Counted from the stretch's first letter, positions 33,771 through 42,526 are shown. The stretch: 64,000 nucleotides of DNA from Amycolatopsis sp. NBC_01480 (GCF_036227205.1 NZ_CP109442.1:4278001-4342000); one strand, 5' to 3'. The notes: a model not told the origin generated them from the sequence alone. Program-made: numbers and translations.

Positions 33771-34850
33771 GTGACGACCGAGCTCGAAGTCGACGCCGTC
33801 GTGCTGGTCGGGGGCAAAGGCACCCGCCTGCGGCCGCTCACCCTGTCCGCGCCGAAGCCGATGCTGCCGACGGCCGGGACCCCTTACCTGAGTCACCTGT
33901 TCTCGCGCATCCGCGCGGCCGGGATCCGCCACGTCGTGCTCGGCACCTCGTACCGCGCCGAGGTGTTCGAGGAGTACTTCGGCGACGGGTCCGCGCACGG
34001 CCTGGAGCTGGAGTACGTGGTCGAGGACGAGCCGCTGGACACCGGCGGCGCGATCCGCAACGTCTACGACCGGCTCCGCGCCGAGCACGCGATCATCTTC
34101 AACGGCGACATCCTCTCCGGCGCCGATCTGCGCGAGCAGCTTCAGACCCATGTGGACTCCGGCGCCGACGTCACCCTGCACCTGCAGCGCGTGCCCGACC
34201 CCAGCCGGTTCGGCTCGGTGCCCACCGACGCCGACGGCCGCGTCCAGGCCTTCCTCGAGAAGACCCCGAACCCGCCGACGGACCAGATCAACGCCGGCTG
34301 CTACGTCTTCCGCCGCTCAGTGGTCGAGACCATTCCGGCCGGACGGCGCGTGTCCGTGGAGCGCGAGACGTTCCCGGGCCTGCTCGAGGCCGGCGCCCAC
34401 CTGCACGGCTTCGTGGACTCGTCGTACTGGCTCGACGTCGGCACGCCCGAGGCGTTCGTGCGGGGCAGCGCCGACCTGGTGCGCGGCATCGCGCCGACGT
34501 CCGCGCTGGCCGGCCCGACCGGCGAATCGCTGGTGCTGGACGGCGCGCGGGTCGCCGACACGGCCGTCGTTTCGGGCGGCTCGACGATCGGCGCGAAGGC
34601 CGAGGTGGCCTCCGGCGCGACGGTGACCGGCTCGGTGCTGTTCGACGACGCCGTCGTCGCGGAAGGGGCCACTGTGGAGCGTTCGGTGCTGGGCCGCGGT
34701 GCGCGCGTCGGCGCGGGTGCCGTGCTGCGTGGCGTGGTGGTCGGCGATGGCGCGACGGTCGGCGCAGGCTGCGAACTGCTCGACGGCGCCCGTGTCTGGC
34801 CCGGCATCACGTTGCCCGACGGCGGCATCCGCTTCTCGAGCGACGCGTAA
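33771..34850 (+). CDS. manB: Mannose-1-phosphate guanylyltransferase (NDP-sugar pyrophosphorylase)
   Basis: A 359-residue nucleotidyltransferase with a C-terminal left-handed beta-helix. The N-terminal signature is VVLVGGKGTRLRPLTLSAPKPMLP, with LGTSYRAEVFEEYFGDG, DEPLDTGGAIRN, FNGDIL and SYWLDVGTPEAF. Hexapeptide-like repeats start near residue 255 (GSTIGAKAEVASGATVTG). By similarity and location (wbbL followed by manB) it should make GDP-mannose, the mannose donor source for lipomannan and related glycans. The family cannot be separated from RmlA-like enzymes on motifs alone, so context carries weight. GAGGAG lies seven bases before the GTG. Confidence 0.87.
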   Translation: MTTELEVDAVVLVGGKGTRLRPLTLSAPKPMLPTAGTPYLSHLFSRIRAAGIRHVVLGTSYRAEVFEEYFGDGSAHGLELEYVVEDEPLDTGGAIRNVYDRLRAEHAIIFNGDILSGADLREQLQTHVDSGADVTLHLQRVPDPSRFGSVPTDADGRVQAFLEKTPNPPTDQINAGCYVFRRSVVETIPAGRRVSVERETFPGLLEAGAHLHGFVDSSYWLDVGTPEAFVRGSADLVRGIAPTSALAGPTGESLVLDGARVADTAVVSGGSTIGAKAEVASGATVTGSVLFDDAVVAEGATVERSVLGRGARVGAGAVLRGVVVGDGATVGAGCELLDGARVWPGITLPDGGIRFSSDA

Positions 34851-34852
34851 CG

Positions 34853-35764
34853 ATGCGCAACCACGCTGTGGCGTTGTGGCGGCCGCCGTTCACGCTCGAC
34901 CCGGGCTCGGTGCTCGGGCCGCTCAGCCGTGGGCGCGGTTCGCTGAACTTCCAGCGTCACCGCGGTGTCTGGTGGCTGGCGGCGAACACGCCCGCCGGCC
35001 CGGGCACGCTCGCGCTGCTGCACCGCCCGGACGGCGACATCGAGGCCGAGGCCTGGGGCGATGGCGCGGGCTTCCTGCTCGACGGCGTCCCGGCCCTGCT
35101 CGGGGCCGACGATGACGACACGGGTTTCGTCGCCCACCACGACGTGATCGCCGAGGCCCGCCGTCGCTTCCCGGGCCTGCGCCTCGGCGCGACCGGCCGG
35201 GTGTGGGACTCGCTGGTGCTCGCGGTGCTGGAGCAGAAGGTGGCGAGCCCGGAGGCGCTGCGCTCGTGGTCCGAGCTGTGCCGGTGGTTCGGCACCCGCG
35301 CGCCGGGCCCCGGGCCGGACCGCCTGCGCGTGCCGCCGGACCCGCTCGCGATCCGGTCCATTGTGGACTGGAACTGGCACCGCATCGGCGTCGACCTGAA
35401 ACGCCGGACGGCGCTGATCAACGCCGCGCGCGTGGCACCCCGGCTCGAGGAGGCGGTGGCACTGCGGGGCGTCGCCGGGCGGGCGCTGCTGCGGAAGGTC
35501 CCGGGCATCGGCGTCTGGACCGCGTCGGAAATCGCCCAACGCGCCTGGGGCGACCCGGACGCAGTCAGCTTCGGCGACTACAACATCCCGTCGATCGTCG
35601 GACACACCCTGCTCGGCCGCAAAATCGACGACGAGGGCATGGCGGACGTGCTGGCGCCTTATGCGCCGCAACGCCAGCGGGCCATCCGTTACCTGGAGGT
35701 CGCCGGGGCGCGTAAGCCTCGGTTCGGGCCGCGTATCGAGCTGCGTGACTATCGCGCGATGTGA
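34853..35764 (+). CDS. DNA-3-methyladenine glycosylase II family (AlkA-like)
   Basis: A 303-residue HhH-GPD superfamily protein, predicted to excise alkylated bases. The helix-hairpin-helix LLRKVPGIGVWTASEIAQRAW is followed by DPDAVSFGDYNIPSIVG, whose Asp sits where the catalytic Asp of AlkA lies. No iron-sulfur cysteines follow, consistent with AlkA rather than MutY/Nth. The ATG is two bases after the manB stop, so it is probably translated from the same mRNA, an odd pairing of sugar-nucleotide and repair functions. It converges on the small Pro/Gln-rich membrane protein gene. Confidence 0.9.
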   Translation: MRNHAVALWRPPFTLDPGSVLGPLSRGRGSLNFQRHRGVWWLAANTPAGPGTLALLHRPDGDIEAEAWGDGAGFLLDGVPALLGADDDDTGFVAHHDVIAEARRRFPGLRLGATGRVWDSLVLAVLEQKVASPEALRSWSELCRWFGTRAPGPGPDRLRVPPDPLAIRSIVDWNWHRIGVDLKRRTALINAARVAPRLEEAVALRGVAGRALLRKVPGIGVWTASEIAQRAWGDPDAVSFGDYNIPSIVGHTLLGRKIDDEGMADVLAPYAPQRQRAIRYLEVAGARKPRFGPRIELRDYRAM

Positions 35765-35782
35765 GGCCTCGCTCGGGTTGAG

Positions 35783-36070
35783 TCAGTGGGGTTGCTGGGG
35801 GTTCTGCTGCCCGCCGGGGGCTTGGCCGTACTGCGGCGGCTGACCGGGTTGCCCGTACTGCGGCGGCTGCTGCGGATACTGCTGCTGTGGCGGGTACTGC
35901 TGGTACTGCTGCTGCGGATTTTGCTGCTGCGGCGGATAACCGGGCTGCTGCTGCGGCGGGTACGGCGGCTGCGGAGTCGACTTGTTCGCCCTGACGATCC
36001 GCAACACCACGATGATCGCCAGCGCGATCACCGCCAACGCCGGAACGACAACAACCACGAGATGACTCAA
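35783..36070 (-). CDS. Small membrane protein with Pro/Gln-rich tail
   Basis: About 95 residues: one transmembrane helix (VVVVVPALAVIALAIIVVL), a short basic segment (RIVRANKS), then about 65 residues of Pro/Gln/Tyr repeats (PPQQQ, PQYGQPGQ). I prefer the TTG at 36070, seven bases after GAGGAG; a GTG two codons earlier sits too close to it. The tail is probably cytoplasmic and disordered. Its neighbour upstream has the same design, so they may be paralogues with a scaffold-like role; the function is unknown. Confidence 0.72.
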   Translation of the reverse strand: MSHLVVVVVPALAVIALAIIVVLRIVRANKSTPQPPYPPQQQPGYPPQQQNPQQQYQQYPPQQQYPQQPPQYGQPGQPPQYGQAPGGQQNPQQPH

Positions 36071-36130
36071 GGCCACACTCCTCTTTCTGATTCCTGAAAA
36101 CGAACGGCGACCGCAGCGGGTCGCTCCTGG

Positions 36131-36535
36131 TCAAAGCTGCTCGGGCGGCTGCTGATTCGGCGGTTGGTCCGCTGCCTGCTGGTCCGATGGCTGCTGCGGC
36201 GGAGTTCCTTGCTGTGGCGGCGGAAATCCTTGCGGTGGAGGAAACCCCTGCGGTGGCGGACCAAACCCCGGTCCAGGCGGCGGATAGCCCTGCCCGGCCT
36301 GCGCCGGGTAGCCCTGGCCGCCATGGGGCGGATACCCCGGATACCCCGGATACCCGGGCCCAGCCTGCGGCGGATACCCCGGCCCAGGCGGATACCCAGG
36401 CCCACCCTGCCACGGTGGGCCCTGCTGCTTCTTGTGCCCCGACCCCCGTACCCCCAACACGATCGCGGTCACGACCCCGGCCAAAGCCAGGAAGATCAGC
36501 AGGATCAGCACATGCCACGGCTGGATCGCGTTCAC
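36131..36535 (-). CDS. Membrane protein with Gly/Pro/Tyr-rich repeat tail
   Basis: A 134-residue protein with one N-terminal transmembrane helix (VLILLIFLALAGVVTAIVLGV), a basic patch (RGSGHKKQQ), then repeats of the form PGYPP and GFPPPQ through to the C-terminus. This resembles the disordered, Tyr/Pro-rich tails of some phase-separating or scaffold proteins, but no family was recognised. The GTG start follows GAGAGGGG at moderate distance. It lies between a GntR gene and a smaller protein of the same layout on the same strand, 60 bases upstream of the latter. Confidence 0.75.
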   Translation of the reverse strand: MNAIQPWHVLILLIFLALAGVVTAIVLGVRGSGHKKQQGPPWQGGPGYPPGPGYPPQAGPGYPGYPGYPPHGGQGYPAQAGQGYPPPGPGFGPPPQGFPPPQGFPPPQQGTPPQQPSDQQAADQPPNQQPPEQL

Positions 36536-36577
36536 GGAATGAGCACCCCTCTCGCCGAGACGCCCATCGTAGGGGTC

Positions 36578-36931
36578 TCAGCCCAGTGCCGCCTTCGCGA
36601 TGGCCAGGGCTTCGGCCGGGGCGAGGCCCAGGCTGCGGGTCACGGCGGCGTATTCCTGGGCTGCTTCGCGGGCTCGGGAGCGGCTTTCGTCGCCCGTTGA
36701 GCCGACGAAACTGCCTGCGCGGCCGCGGGTTTCGATCAGACCGGCCTCTTCCAGCTCGCGGTAGGCGCGGGCGACGGTGTTGGGCGCGACGCCCAGGTCG
36801 GCCGCCAGACCGCGGACCGTGGGGAGCTTGGTGCCGACCGGCAGGGTCCGGTCGTTGATCTGCGCGGCGAGCGACGAGCGCACCTGCTCGTACGGCGGCA
36901 CCGGCGAAGCGCTGTCGAAGCTGACGGTCAC
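36578..36931 (-). CDS. GntR family transcriptional regulator, short YtrA-like
   Basis: A 117-residue regulator consisting of the winged helix domain (PPYEQVRSSLAAQI, LPTVRGLAADLGVAPNTVARAYRELEEAGLIETRGRAGSFV) and a short helical tail, without the large effector domain of FadR or HutC types. YtrA-type regulators usually control adjacent membrane or transporter genes; here two small membrane protein genes follow and another precedes. The GTG at 36931 follows GGGTGGG; a GTG nine bases earlier is possible. It lies directly after a 48-residue membrane protein gene. Confidence 0.88.
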   Translation of the reverse strand: MTVSFDSASPVPPYEQVRSSLAAQINDRTLPVGTKLPTVRGLAADLGVAPNTVARAYRELEEAGLIETRGRAGSFVGSTGDESRSRAREAAQEYAAVTRSLGLAPAEALAIAKAALG

Positions 36932-36941
36932 CCCGCCCACC

Positions 36942-37088
36942 CTAGCGGCGCCGCTGCTTGCGCAGCCGGATCACGATCGCGACGATCAGCGCCAGGAAGG
37001 CCAGCCCGAACCCGGCCAGCACCACCCACAGGCCGATGTAACCGCCGTCGCCGGTGTGGATGTGCGGGCGGGCCAGGAAAAGGTCCAT
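36942..37088 (-). CDS. Small single-span membrane protein (48 residues)
   Basis: A short reading frame of 48 codons from ATG 37088 to TAG 36942. The peptide starts MDLFLARPHIHTGDGG, continues as a 20-residue hydrophobic helix (LWVVLAGFGLAFLALIVAIV) and ends in IRLRKQRRR. It is exactly packed between the NUDIX gene stop (10 bases upstream) and the GntR start (about 10 bases downstream). Its codons end predominantly in G or C. The positive-inside rule puts the C-terminus in the cytoplasm. No ribosome site is evident. The function is unknown; it may be a sensor or partner for the GntR regulator. Confidence 0.7.
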   Translation of the reverse strand: MDLFLARPHIHTGDGGYIGLWVVLAGFGLAFLALIVAIVIRLRKQRRR

Positions 37089-37098
37089 GCCAATCAGT

Positions 37099-37692
37099 CT
37101 AACCGGACGAAACGGCCGCCCTGATCAATTCGCCCAGGTCCGCCGAATCCGCCGGGAGGGCGTCGACCGGCCACCAGCGCAGGTCGTCCGACTCGTCGCT
37201 GCGGACGGGTTCCGCGCCGGCCGGGGCGCGCACCACGTAGCGGACGTCGAAGTGCCGCGTCGGCAGGCCGAGCGAGCAGGTGACCGGGTGGACGTCCAGG
37301 TGCACCGGCTCCGCGCCGATGCGCAGGCCCGTCATGCCGGACTCCTCCGTGGCCTCCCGCAACGCCGCCCCGGCCAGCGAAGCATCCGACGGCTCGCAGT
37401 GCCCGCCCAGCTGCAGCCACCGTCCGACGCGCGGGTGCAGCGTCAGCAGCACTCGCGTCCCGGTCGAGTCCAGGACCACGGCCGACGCCGTCAGGTGCCC
37501 CGCTTCGCACGAACGGCGGCAGGTGTCGTCGCGCGAGGCGAGGAAGCCGAGGAACGCTTGCCGCAACGCCTCCTGCGAGGTCGACGACGGCGTCCAGGAA
37601 GTCAGTGTCGCCACGGCATCCGAGTGCACTGCGTCGGTGAGCGCGCCACCCGACAAAGCTTCTGCGTCCACGGCGCCGACCGGCCCGCTCAC
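37099..37692 (-). CDS. NUDIX hydrolase
   Basis: A 197-residue protein. The Nudix box is present as [20 protein letters not shown] followed by EESGM, with Asp in place of the first Glu, a variant common in this subgroup. The hydrolytic Glu residues in REATEES are intact. Residues 1-60 form a helical lead-in containing a Cys/Arg segment ([19 protein letters not shown]). The substrate is unknown. Its GTG start overlaps the fbiB stop by four bases, so it is translated with the F420 genes; a housekeeping role on F420-related or GTP-derived nucleotides is a guess. Confidence 0.9.
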   Translation of the reverse strand: MSGPVGAVDAEALSGGALTDAVHSDAVATLTSWTPSSTSQEALRQAFLGFLASRDDTCRRSCEAGHLTASAVVLDSTGTRVLLTLHPRVGRWLQLGGHCEPSDASLAGAALREATEESGMTGLRIGAEPVHLDVHPVTCSLGLPTRHFDVRYVVRAPAGAEPVRSDESDDLRWWPVDALPADSADLGELIRAAVSSG

Positions 37693-39044
37693 AGCTCGAC
37701 CAGCCCGTCACCGGCCGGCCGCGGCTCCCGCGCCGGCGGCGGCCCGCCAGCCGGGTGTCCGATCGCGACGGCGCCGAGCGGCTCCCACCGCGAGTCCAGC
37801 CCCAAGGTCGACCGCACCAGATCCGCCGCGAAGATCGTCGAACCGATCCAGCACGAGCCCAGCTCCTCGGCCGCCAGCGCGACCAGCAGGCCCTGCACCG
37901 CGGCGCCCGCGGCGACCGTGAACATCGTGTGCTCACAGTCGTTCCGGCGCTGGTCGCGGTAGGTGTGCGCGCCGTCGGGCACGAGGAACGGGATGACCAC
38001 CTCGGGCGCGTTGTACAGGATGTCGCCGCGGGAGAGCCGGCGCGCGATCTGCTCCTCGGTGAACTCGTCGCCGTCCAGGTCGCCGCGCCAGGAGTCGCGC
38101 ATCGCGTCGAGGAGTTTCTTGCGCAGCCCGGCATCGCGCAGCCAGACGAACCGCACCGGGTGCGTGTGGTGCGGCGCGGGCGCGGTCAGCGCGGACGCGA
38201 CGGCGCCGCGCAGCACCTCGGGGTCCACCGGCTCGTCGCTGAACGAGCGCACCGATCGCCGGTGCGGCACGGCCTCGCGCCGGCCCTGCGCCAGCGCTTC
38301 GTTCGTGCCCATGCGGAAGAGGTCTTCGTCGACGGGCCGGATCAGGTTCCGCGCGGTGGAGCCGTCGTCGGTGAGGGTCAGCCCGCGCACCACGGCCACC
38401 GGCAGGCTGCCGAGCTTGCCCTTCACCAGGTCCGCCGCCGCGGCCAGCTCGTCCGCCACGGCGATCTCCGTGACGGCCAGTTCGTTGCCCTGCGAGTCGA
38501 TCTGGCCGGCGTACGCGTGCAGCACGCGCAGCCCGGACGAACCGATCGCCGCATCCGTCTGCCCGACGCGCCAGGCCCGGCCCATCGTGTCCGTGATGAC
38601 CACGGCCACCTCGACGCCGAGCCGTTCGCGCAGGCCGTTTCGCAGCGCCAGCGCGGACGCGTCCGGCGCGGCCGGCAGCAGCGCGACCTCGTCGCCCCGC
38701 ACGTTCGACGCGTCGATTCCCGACGCCGCCTGCACGATGCCCAGTGGGTTCTCGGTGATCAGCGTGCGCGCCACCCGCGCGACGACCCGCACGGACTCCT
38801 GCTCGATCAGCGCGCGGCGCGCGGCGTCACGGGCTTCGGGATCGGTCGGCACCCGCACGAGGCGGCCTTCGATCTTCGACACGACCTTCGAGGTGACGAC
38901 CACGACGTCGCCCGAGCGCAGCCACGGCGCCGCCGCGACGATCGCGCCGGTGAGGTCGTCGCCGGGCCGGAACTCGGGCAGCCCGGCCACGGGCAGGATC
39001 TCGATCTTCGCCGAGGCGTGGTCGGCGAACTCGGGCTCAGTCAA
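37689..39044 (-). CDS. fbiB: Coenzyme F420:L-glutamate ligase, FbiB-type
   Basis: A 451-residue two-domain protein. The N-terminal half (about 1-245) is the CofE-type ligase adding glutamates to F420-0 with GTP ([48 protein letters not shown]). The C-terminal half (about 255-451) is the FMN-dependent nitroreductase-like domain that reduces dehydro-F420 ([52 protein letters not shown]). Fusion of both domains is the mycobacterial FbiB design. The TTG at 39044 is placed by GGGAG six bases upstream and overlaps the fbiA stop by eight bases. Confidence 0.94.
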   Translation of the reverse strand: MTEPEFADHASAKIEILPVAGLPEFRPGDDLTGAIVAAAPWLRSGDVVVVTSKVVSKIEGRLVRVPTDPEARDAARRALIEQESVRVVARVARTLITENPLGIVQAASGIDASNVRGDEVALLPAAPDASALALRNGLRERLGVEVAVVITDTMGRAWRVGQTDAAIGSSGLRVLHAYAGQIDSQGNELAVTEIAVADELAAAADLVKGKLGSLPVAVVRGLTLTDDGSTARNLIRPVDEDLFRMGTNEALAQGRREAVPHRRSVRSFSDEPVDPEVLRGAVASALTAPAPHHTHPVRFVWLRDAGLRKKLLDAMRDSWRGDLDGDEFTEEQIARRLSRGDILYNAPEVVIPFLVPDGAHTYRDQRRNDCEHTMFTVAAGAAVQGLLVALAAEELGSCWIGSTIFAADLVRSTLGLDSRWEPLGAVAIGHPAGGPPPAREPRPAGDGLVEL

Positions 39045-40029
39045 GGGAAACTCCCGCAACGTCGAAGGCCGCGCGCGCCATCGCCGCGGTCGCGTCCACA
39101 TCGGACATCAGCAGCGGCACCGCGCGGACGGTCACGCCCGGCACGGTCACGTCGTGGTCCTCTTCGGCGACGAGCCAGCCGTCGAGCACGCCGCCGTCCT
39201 TGCGCGCGCCGTAGTGCCGGCCCACCGCCTCGGCCGAGGTCTCGACGCCGATCGCGGTCAGGCACGCGTCGGCCATGCCGCGCAACGCCTTGCCGCCGAT
39301 GATCGGGGAGACGCCCACGACCTTGGCCCGCGACTTCACCAGCGCCTCGCGCACCCCCGGCACGCCCAGCGTCGTGCCCACCGAAACCACCGGGTTCGAC
39401 GGCGCGAACAGCACCAGGTCCGCGTCGCCGATCGCTTCCAGCACACCCGGCCCCGGCTTCGCCTCGTCGTTGCCGACCGAGACGATCGAGTGCGCCGGCG
39501 GCCCGGCCTTGTAGCGCACCCACCATTCCTGGAAGTGCACGGCCTTCTGCTGGTCCGGCTGCTCCGGGTCGTCGATCACGACGTGGGTCTCGACCCGGTC
39601 GTCCGACATCGGCAGCAGCCGCACGCCGGGCTGCCAGCGGTCGCACAGCGCTTCGGTGACGGCCGAGAGCGGGTAGCCCGCGCGCAGCATCCGCGACCGG
39701 ATCAGGTGCGTGGCGATGTCCTTGTCGCCCAGCCCGAACCAGGTCGGCTCGGCGCCGTACGCGGCCAGCTCCTCCTTCACCACCCAGGTCTCGCCCGAGT
39801 GGCCCCAGCCGCGCTCGGCGTCGATGCCGCCGCCGAGGGTGTACATGCAGGTGTCGAGGTCCGGGCAGATGCGCAGCCCGTGCATCCACACGTCGTCACC
39901 CGTGTTCACCAGCGCGGTCACCTCGTGCGGCGACTCGGCGGGGCCGATCGCGGGCATTCCCAGTGCGGCCTTCACCCCGAGCAGGAACCGGGCGCCGCCC
40001 ACCCCGCCCACCAATACGACGATCTTCAC
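39037..40029 (-). CDS. fbiA: 2-phospho-L-lactate / phosphoenolpyruvyl transferase (F420 synthesis)
   Basis: A 330-residue CofD/FbiA enzyme transferring the phospho-lactyl or phosphoenolpyruvyl group to Fo to give (dehydro)F420-0. It begins [20 protein letters not shown], the conserved nucleotide-binding start. Also present are [79 protein letters not shown] and [18 protein letters not shown]. The GTG at 40029 is preceded by GAGGA and overlaps the end of the GNAT gene by four bases. fbiB overlaps its 3' end. The order fbiA-fbiB is that of mycobacteria. Confidence 0.96.
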   Translation of the reverse strand: MKIVVLVGGVGGARFLLGVKAALGMPAIGPAESPHEVTALVNTGDDVWMHGLRICPDLDTCMYTLGGGIDAERGWGHSGETWVVKEELAAYGAEPTWFGLGDKDIATHLIRSRMLRAGYPLSAVTEALCDRWQPGVRLLPMSDDRVETHVVIDDPEQPDQQKAVHFQEWWVRYKAGPPAHSIVSVGNDEAKPGPGVLEAIGDADLVLFAPSNPVVSVGTTLGVPGVREALVKSRAKVVGVSPIIGGKALRGMADACLTAIGVETSAEAVGRHYGARKDGGVLDGWLVAEEDHDVTVPGVTVRAVPLLMSDVDATAAMARAAFDVAGVSLD

Positions 40030-40775
40030 GACTGCGGATCCTCGCACGCGCCGGGGCCCGGGCCCCAATACCGGTACCTGTGGTGCTCCGTACAGCCCAG
40101 CCCGGAATACAACGCGAGTGCGCCGGCGTTGTCCAGCGCCACTTGCAGGACCCACTGCCCGGCCCCGTGCTCGCGGCCCCAGGCGGCCAGCGCGTGCATC
40201 AGCGCCGACGCCAGCCCGCGGCGGCGGAACTCCGGCCGTACCGCCAGCCGGGACACGTGCAGCCAGTCGTCCACCACGGCGCCGCGCACGGCCCCGGCGG
40301 TGACGCCGTCGACCTCCACCACGCCGTAACCCACCTTCCCGGTGGTCAGCACGTGCCGCTCGGCGTCGCCCGGCTCCTGGCCGCCGGCGGTCAGCTCCCA
40401 CCACGCCGGCGTCGGCTCGTCGAGCACCTCGCCGTCCGGCGCGGGCCCGTCCGGCAGCGGCCCGGTGAGCACCGAGACCCGGTGGCCCGCGGCGTGCTCG
40501 GTCCACTCGACCCAGCCCGCTCCGGCCACCGCGCGCTCGATCGCGCCGTCCTCGATCACCTGGACGACCGCCGGGATCGCCTGATCGTGGGCGAAGTCAC
40601 ACACGGCTTTCAGCGCCTCGGAGATCGCGATCCCGGGGTCCCCGACGGCGAGTGCGCTGTTCGCGCGGCCGGTGAAGCCGTCGGCCCAGCGCAGCCGCCA
40701 CTGCCCGAGCGGGCGCTCGAGGACCGGCGGCCAAGCCCGCGCGCAGACGATTTCAAGCTTTTCCGAGTCGTTCAC
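40026..40775 (-). CDS. GNAT family acetyltransferase, first gene of F420 operon
   Basis: A 249-residue protein with a variable N-terminal half (RAWPPVLERPLGQWRLRWADGFTGRANSAL, ISEALKAVCDFAHDQAIPAVVQV) and a C-terminal GNAT domain. The acetyl-CoA motif is HVSRLAVRPEFRRRGLASAL, followed by VLQVALDNAGALALYSGLG. Similar two-part proteins exist across actinobacteria; substrates are unknown. The GTG at 40775 gives the shortest complete frame. Its end overlaps the fbiA start (GTGA), indicating translational coupling with F420 synthesis. It is divergent from a small ORF at 40824. Confidence 0.88.
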   Translation of the reverse strand: MNDSEKLEIVCARAWPPVLERPLGQWRLRWADGFTGRANSALAVGDPGIAISEALKAVCDFAHDQAIPAVVQVIEDGAIERAVAGAGWVEWTEHAAGHRVSVLTGPLPDGPAPDGEVLDEPTPAWWELTAGGQEPGDAERHVLTTGKVGYGVVEVDGVTAGAVRGAVVDDWLHVSRLAVRPEFRRRGLASALMHALAAWGREHGAGQWVLQVALDNAGALALYSGLGCTEHHRYRYWGPGPGACEDPQS

Positions 40776-40823
40776 GGTTAGATTGTGACTGAGACTCCGG
40801 CCCGAATCACCGCAGGAGAACCG

Positions 40824-40997
40824 ATGAGCTTGGCGCGCAAGGACGACCGGCACAACGAGGACCTGGTCGAAGAGATCGCCGACGGCTTCAAGCGAACGCT
40901 GAAGGAGCCCGAAGGCGAGGGGAAGCCGAAGAGCCCCGGCTTCGTCATCACCGGTGACGCCCGGTCCGCGCCGAAACCCCGGCGCCGGGACCGCTGA
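40824..40997 (+). CDS. Small hypothetical protein, 57 residues
   Basis: A charged 57-residue protein starting MSLARKDDRHNEDLVEEIADGFKR and ending PKPRRRDR. CAGGAGAA lies seven bases before the ATG, deciding this start over a GTG 39 bases upstream. No membrane helix, cysteine or known motif is visible. It is divergent from the GNAT-fbiA-fbiB operon and upstream of fdxA. The function is unknown. Confidence 0.65.
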   Translation: MSLARKDDRHNEDLVEEIADGFKRTLKEPEGEGKPKSPGFVITGDARSAPKPRRRDR

Positions 40998-41013
40998 CCG
41001 GGCCGTCTCCGGG

Positions 41014-41030
41014 CCATACCAGGGGTATGG
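41014..41030. promoter_or_regulatory. Inverted repeat upstream of fdxA
   Basis: A perfect 7-base inverted repeat CCATACC-AGG-GGTATGG lies about 90 bases before the fdxA start and 17 bases after the small ORF stop. It is short for a terminator and could be an operator or a weak terminator; no regulator is assigned. Confidence 0.35.
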
Positions 41031-41117
41031 ATAAGGGTTGCCTAATCACCACCAGGGGTGCGGGAAGCGCGTAATGTCCGCAGCGACTGGCTAAGCAGAG
41101 AAAAGCAGGAGTACGCA

Positions 41118-41438
41118 GTGACCTACGTGATCGCCGAGCCCTGCGTCGACGTGCTCGACAAGGCGTGTATCGACGAATGCCCCGTGGACTGCATCTACGA
41201 GGGCGACCGGATGCTGTACATCCACCCGGACGAGTGTGTCGACTGCGGTGCCTGCGAACCGGTCTGCCCGGTCGAGGCCATCTACTACGAGGACGACGTG
41301 CCCGACAACTGGTCGGACTACACCAAGGCGAACGTCGACTTCTTCAACGAGCTCGGCTCGCCCGGCGGCGCTTCGAAGGTGGGCAAGACCAGCAACGACC
41401 CCGCCTTCATCAAGGCGCTGCCCCCGCAGGGCGAATGA
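41118..41438 (+). CDS. fdxA: 7Fe ferredoxin
   Basis: A 106-residue ferredoxin binding one [3Fe-4S] and one [4Fe-4S] cluster. Ligand cysteines are C9, C17 and C50 for the first cluster, and C21, C40, C43 and C46 for the second, with C25 also in the pattern C17-x3-C21-x3-C25. The IYYEDDVPDNW region is typical of FdxA/FdxC. AGGAG lies six bases before the GTG. It overlaps dapC by four bases (ATGA), an arrangement also known in mycobacteria (recalled). Actinobacterial ferredoxins of this class supply electrons to P450s and other oxidoreductases; the partner here is not shown. Confidence 0.95.
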   Translation: MTYVIAEPCVDVLDKACIDECPVDCIYEGDRMLYIHPDECVDCGACEPVCPVEAIYYEDDVPDNWSDYTKANVDFFNELGSPGGASKVGKTSNDPAFIKALPPQGE

Positions 41439-42526
41439 CCGCGGCGAAACTGCCCGACTTCCCCTGGGACTCGCTGGCCGGCTTCAAGGCCCGCGCGCAG
41501 GAACACCCCGGGGGGATCGTCGACCTCTCCGTCGGCACGCCGGTGGACCCGGTGCCGGCCGGGATCCGTGACGCGCTGGCGTCGGTGTCGGACATCCCGG
41601 GCTACCCGGCCACGCACGGCACTCCCGCGCTGCGCTCCGCGGCCATCGCGGCACTCGGCCGCCGCCACGGCATCGAGGGCATCGAGCCCGACGCTGTGCT
41701 GCCGACGATCGGTTCGAAGGAAGCCGTGGCCTGGCTGCCGCGGCTGCTCGGCTTCGGGCCGGGCGACCTGGTCGTGATCCCGGAGCTGGCGTACCCGACG
41801 TACGAGGTCGGCGCGCTGCTCGCCGGCGCCGAGGTGGCCCGCGCCGACGGCCTCACCCAGCTCGGCCCGCGGCGCCCCGCGATGATCTGGCTGAACTCGC
41901 CGTCCAACCCCACCGGCCGGGTGCTCGGCGCCGACCACCTGCGCAAGGTCGTGGAGTGGGCGCGCGAGCGCGACGTCATCGTGGTGTCGGACGAGTGTTA
42001 CCTCTCGCTCGGCTGGGAGGCCGAGCCCGTGTCGGTGCTGCACCCGTCTGTCCACGGTGGACGGCTCGACGGGCTGCTCGCCGTGCACTCGCTGTCGAAG
42101 TCGGCGAACCTCGCGAGCTACCGCGCGGGCTTCGTCACCGGCGACCCGAAGCTGGTCAAGAACCTGCTGGAGATCCGCAAGCACGCCGGCATGATCGTGC
42201 CACGCCCGGTCCAGGAGGCCATGGTCGCCGCCCTGACCGACGACGAGGCGCTGGCCGCCCAGCGGGAGCGGTACCTCCGCCGCCGGGTCGTGCTGCGCAA
42301 AGCGTTGCAGGACAACGGTTTCGAGATCTCGCACTCCGAAGCGGGCCTGTACCTGTGGTCCACCCGCGGCGAAGACTCGCTGACCACCGTCGGCTGGCTC
42401 GCCGACCGCGGCATCCTGGTGGCGCCGGGCACCTTCTACGGCCCGACGGGCGGCAAGCACGTCCGCGTCGCGTTGACCGCCACTGACGAACGCATCGACG
42501 CGGCTGCCGAGCGTCTCGCTTCCTGA
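41435..42526 (+). CDS. dapC: Succinyldiaminopimelate transaminase
   Basis: A 363-residue class I/II aminotransferase using PLP to convert N-succinyl-2-amino-6-oxopimelate to N-succinyl-LL-diaminopimelate. The N-terminus KLPDFPWDSLAGFKARAQEH matches actinobacterial DapC. Other motifs are LNSPSNPTGRVLG, VSDECYLSLGWE and the Schiff-base lysine K222 in HSLSKSANLASYRAG. The start codon overlaps the fdxA stop. With dapD and dapE further right, three steps of the succinylase branch of the lysine/cell-wall diaminopimelate pathway are in this window, though not in one operon. Confidence 0.93.
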   Translation: MTAAKLPDFPWDSLAGFKARAQEHPGGIVDLSVGTPVDPVPAGIRDALASVSDIPGYPATHGTPALRSAAIAALGRRHGIEGIEPDAVLPTIGSKEAVAWLPRLLGFGPGDLVVIPELAYPTYEVGALLAGAEVARADGLTQLGPRRPAMIWLNSPSNPTGRVLGADHLRKVVEWARERDVIVVSDECYLSLGWEAEPVSVLHPSVHGGRLDGLLAVHSLSKSANLASYRAGFVTGDPKLVKNLLEIRKHAGMIVPRPVQEAMVAALTDDEALAAQRERYLRRRVVLRKALQDNGFEISHSEAGLYLWSTRGEDSLTTVGWLADRGILVAPGTFYGPTGGKHVRVALTATDERIDAAAERLAS

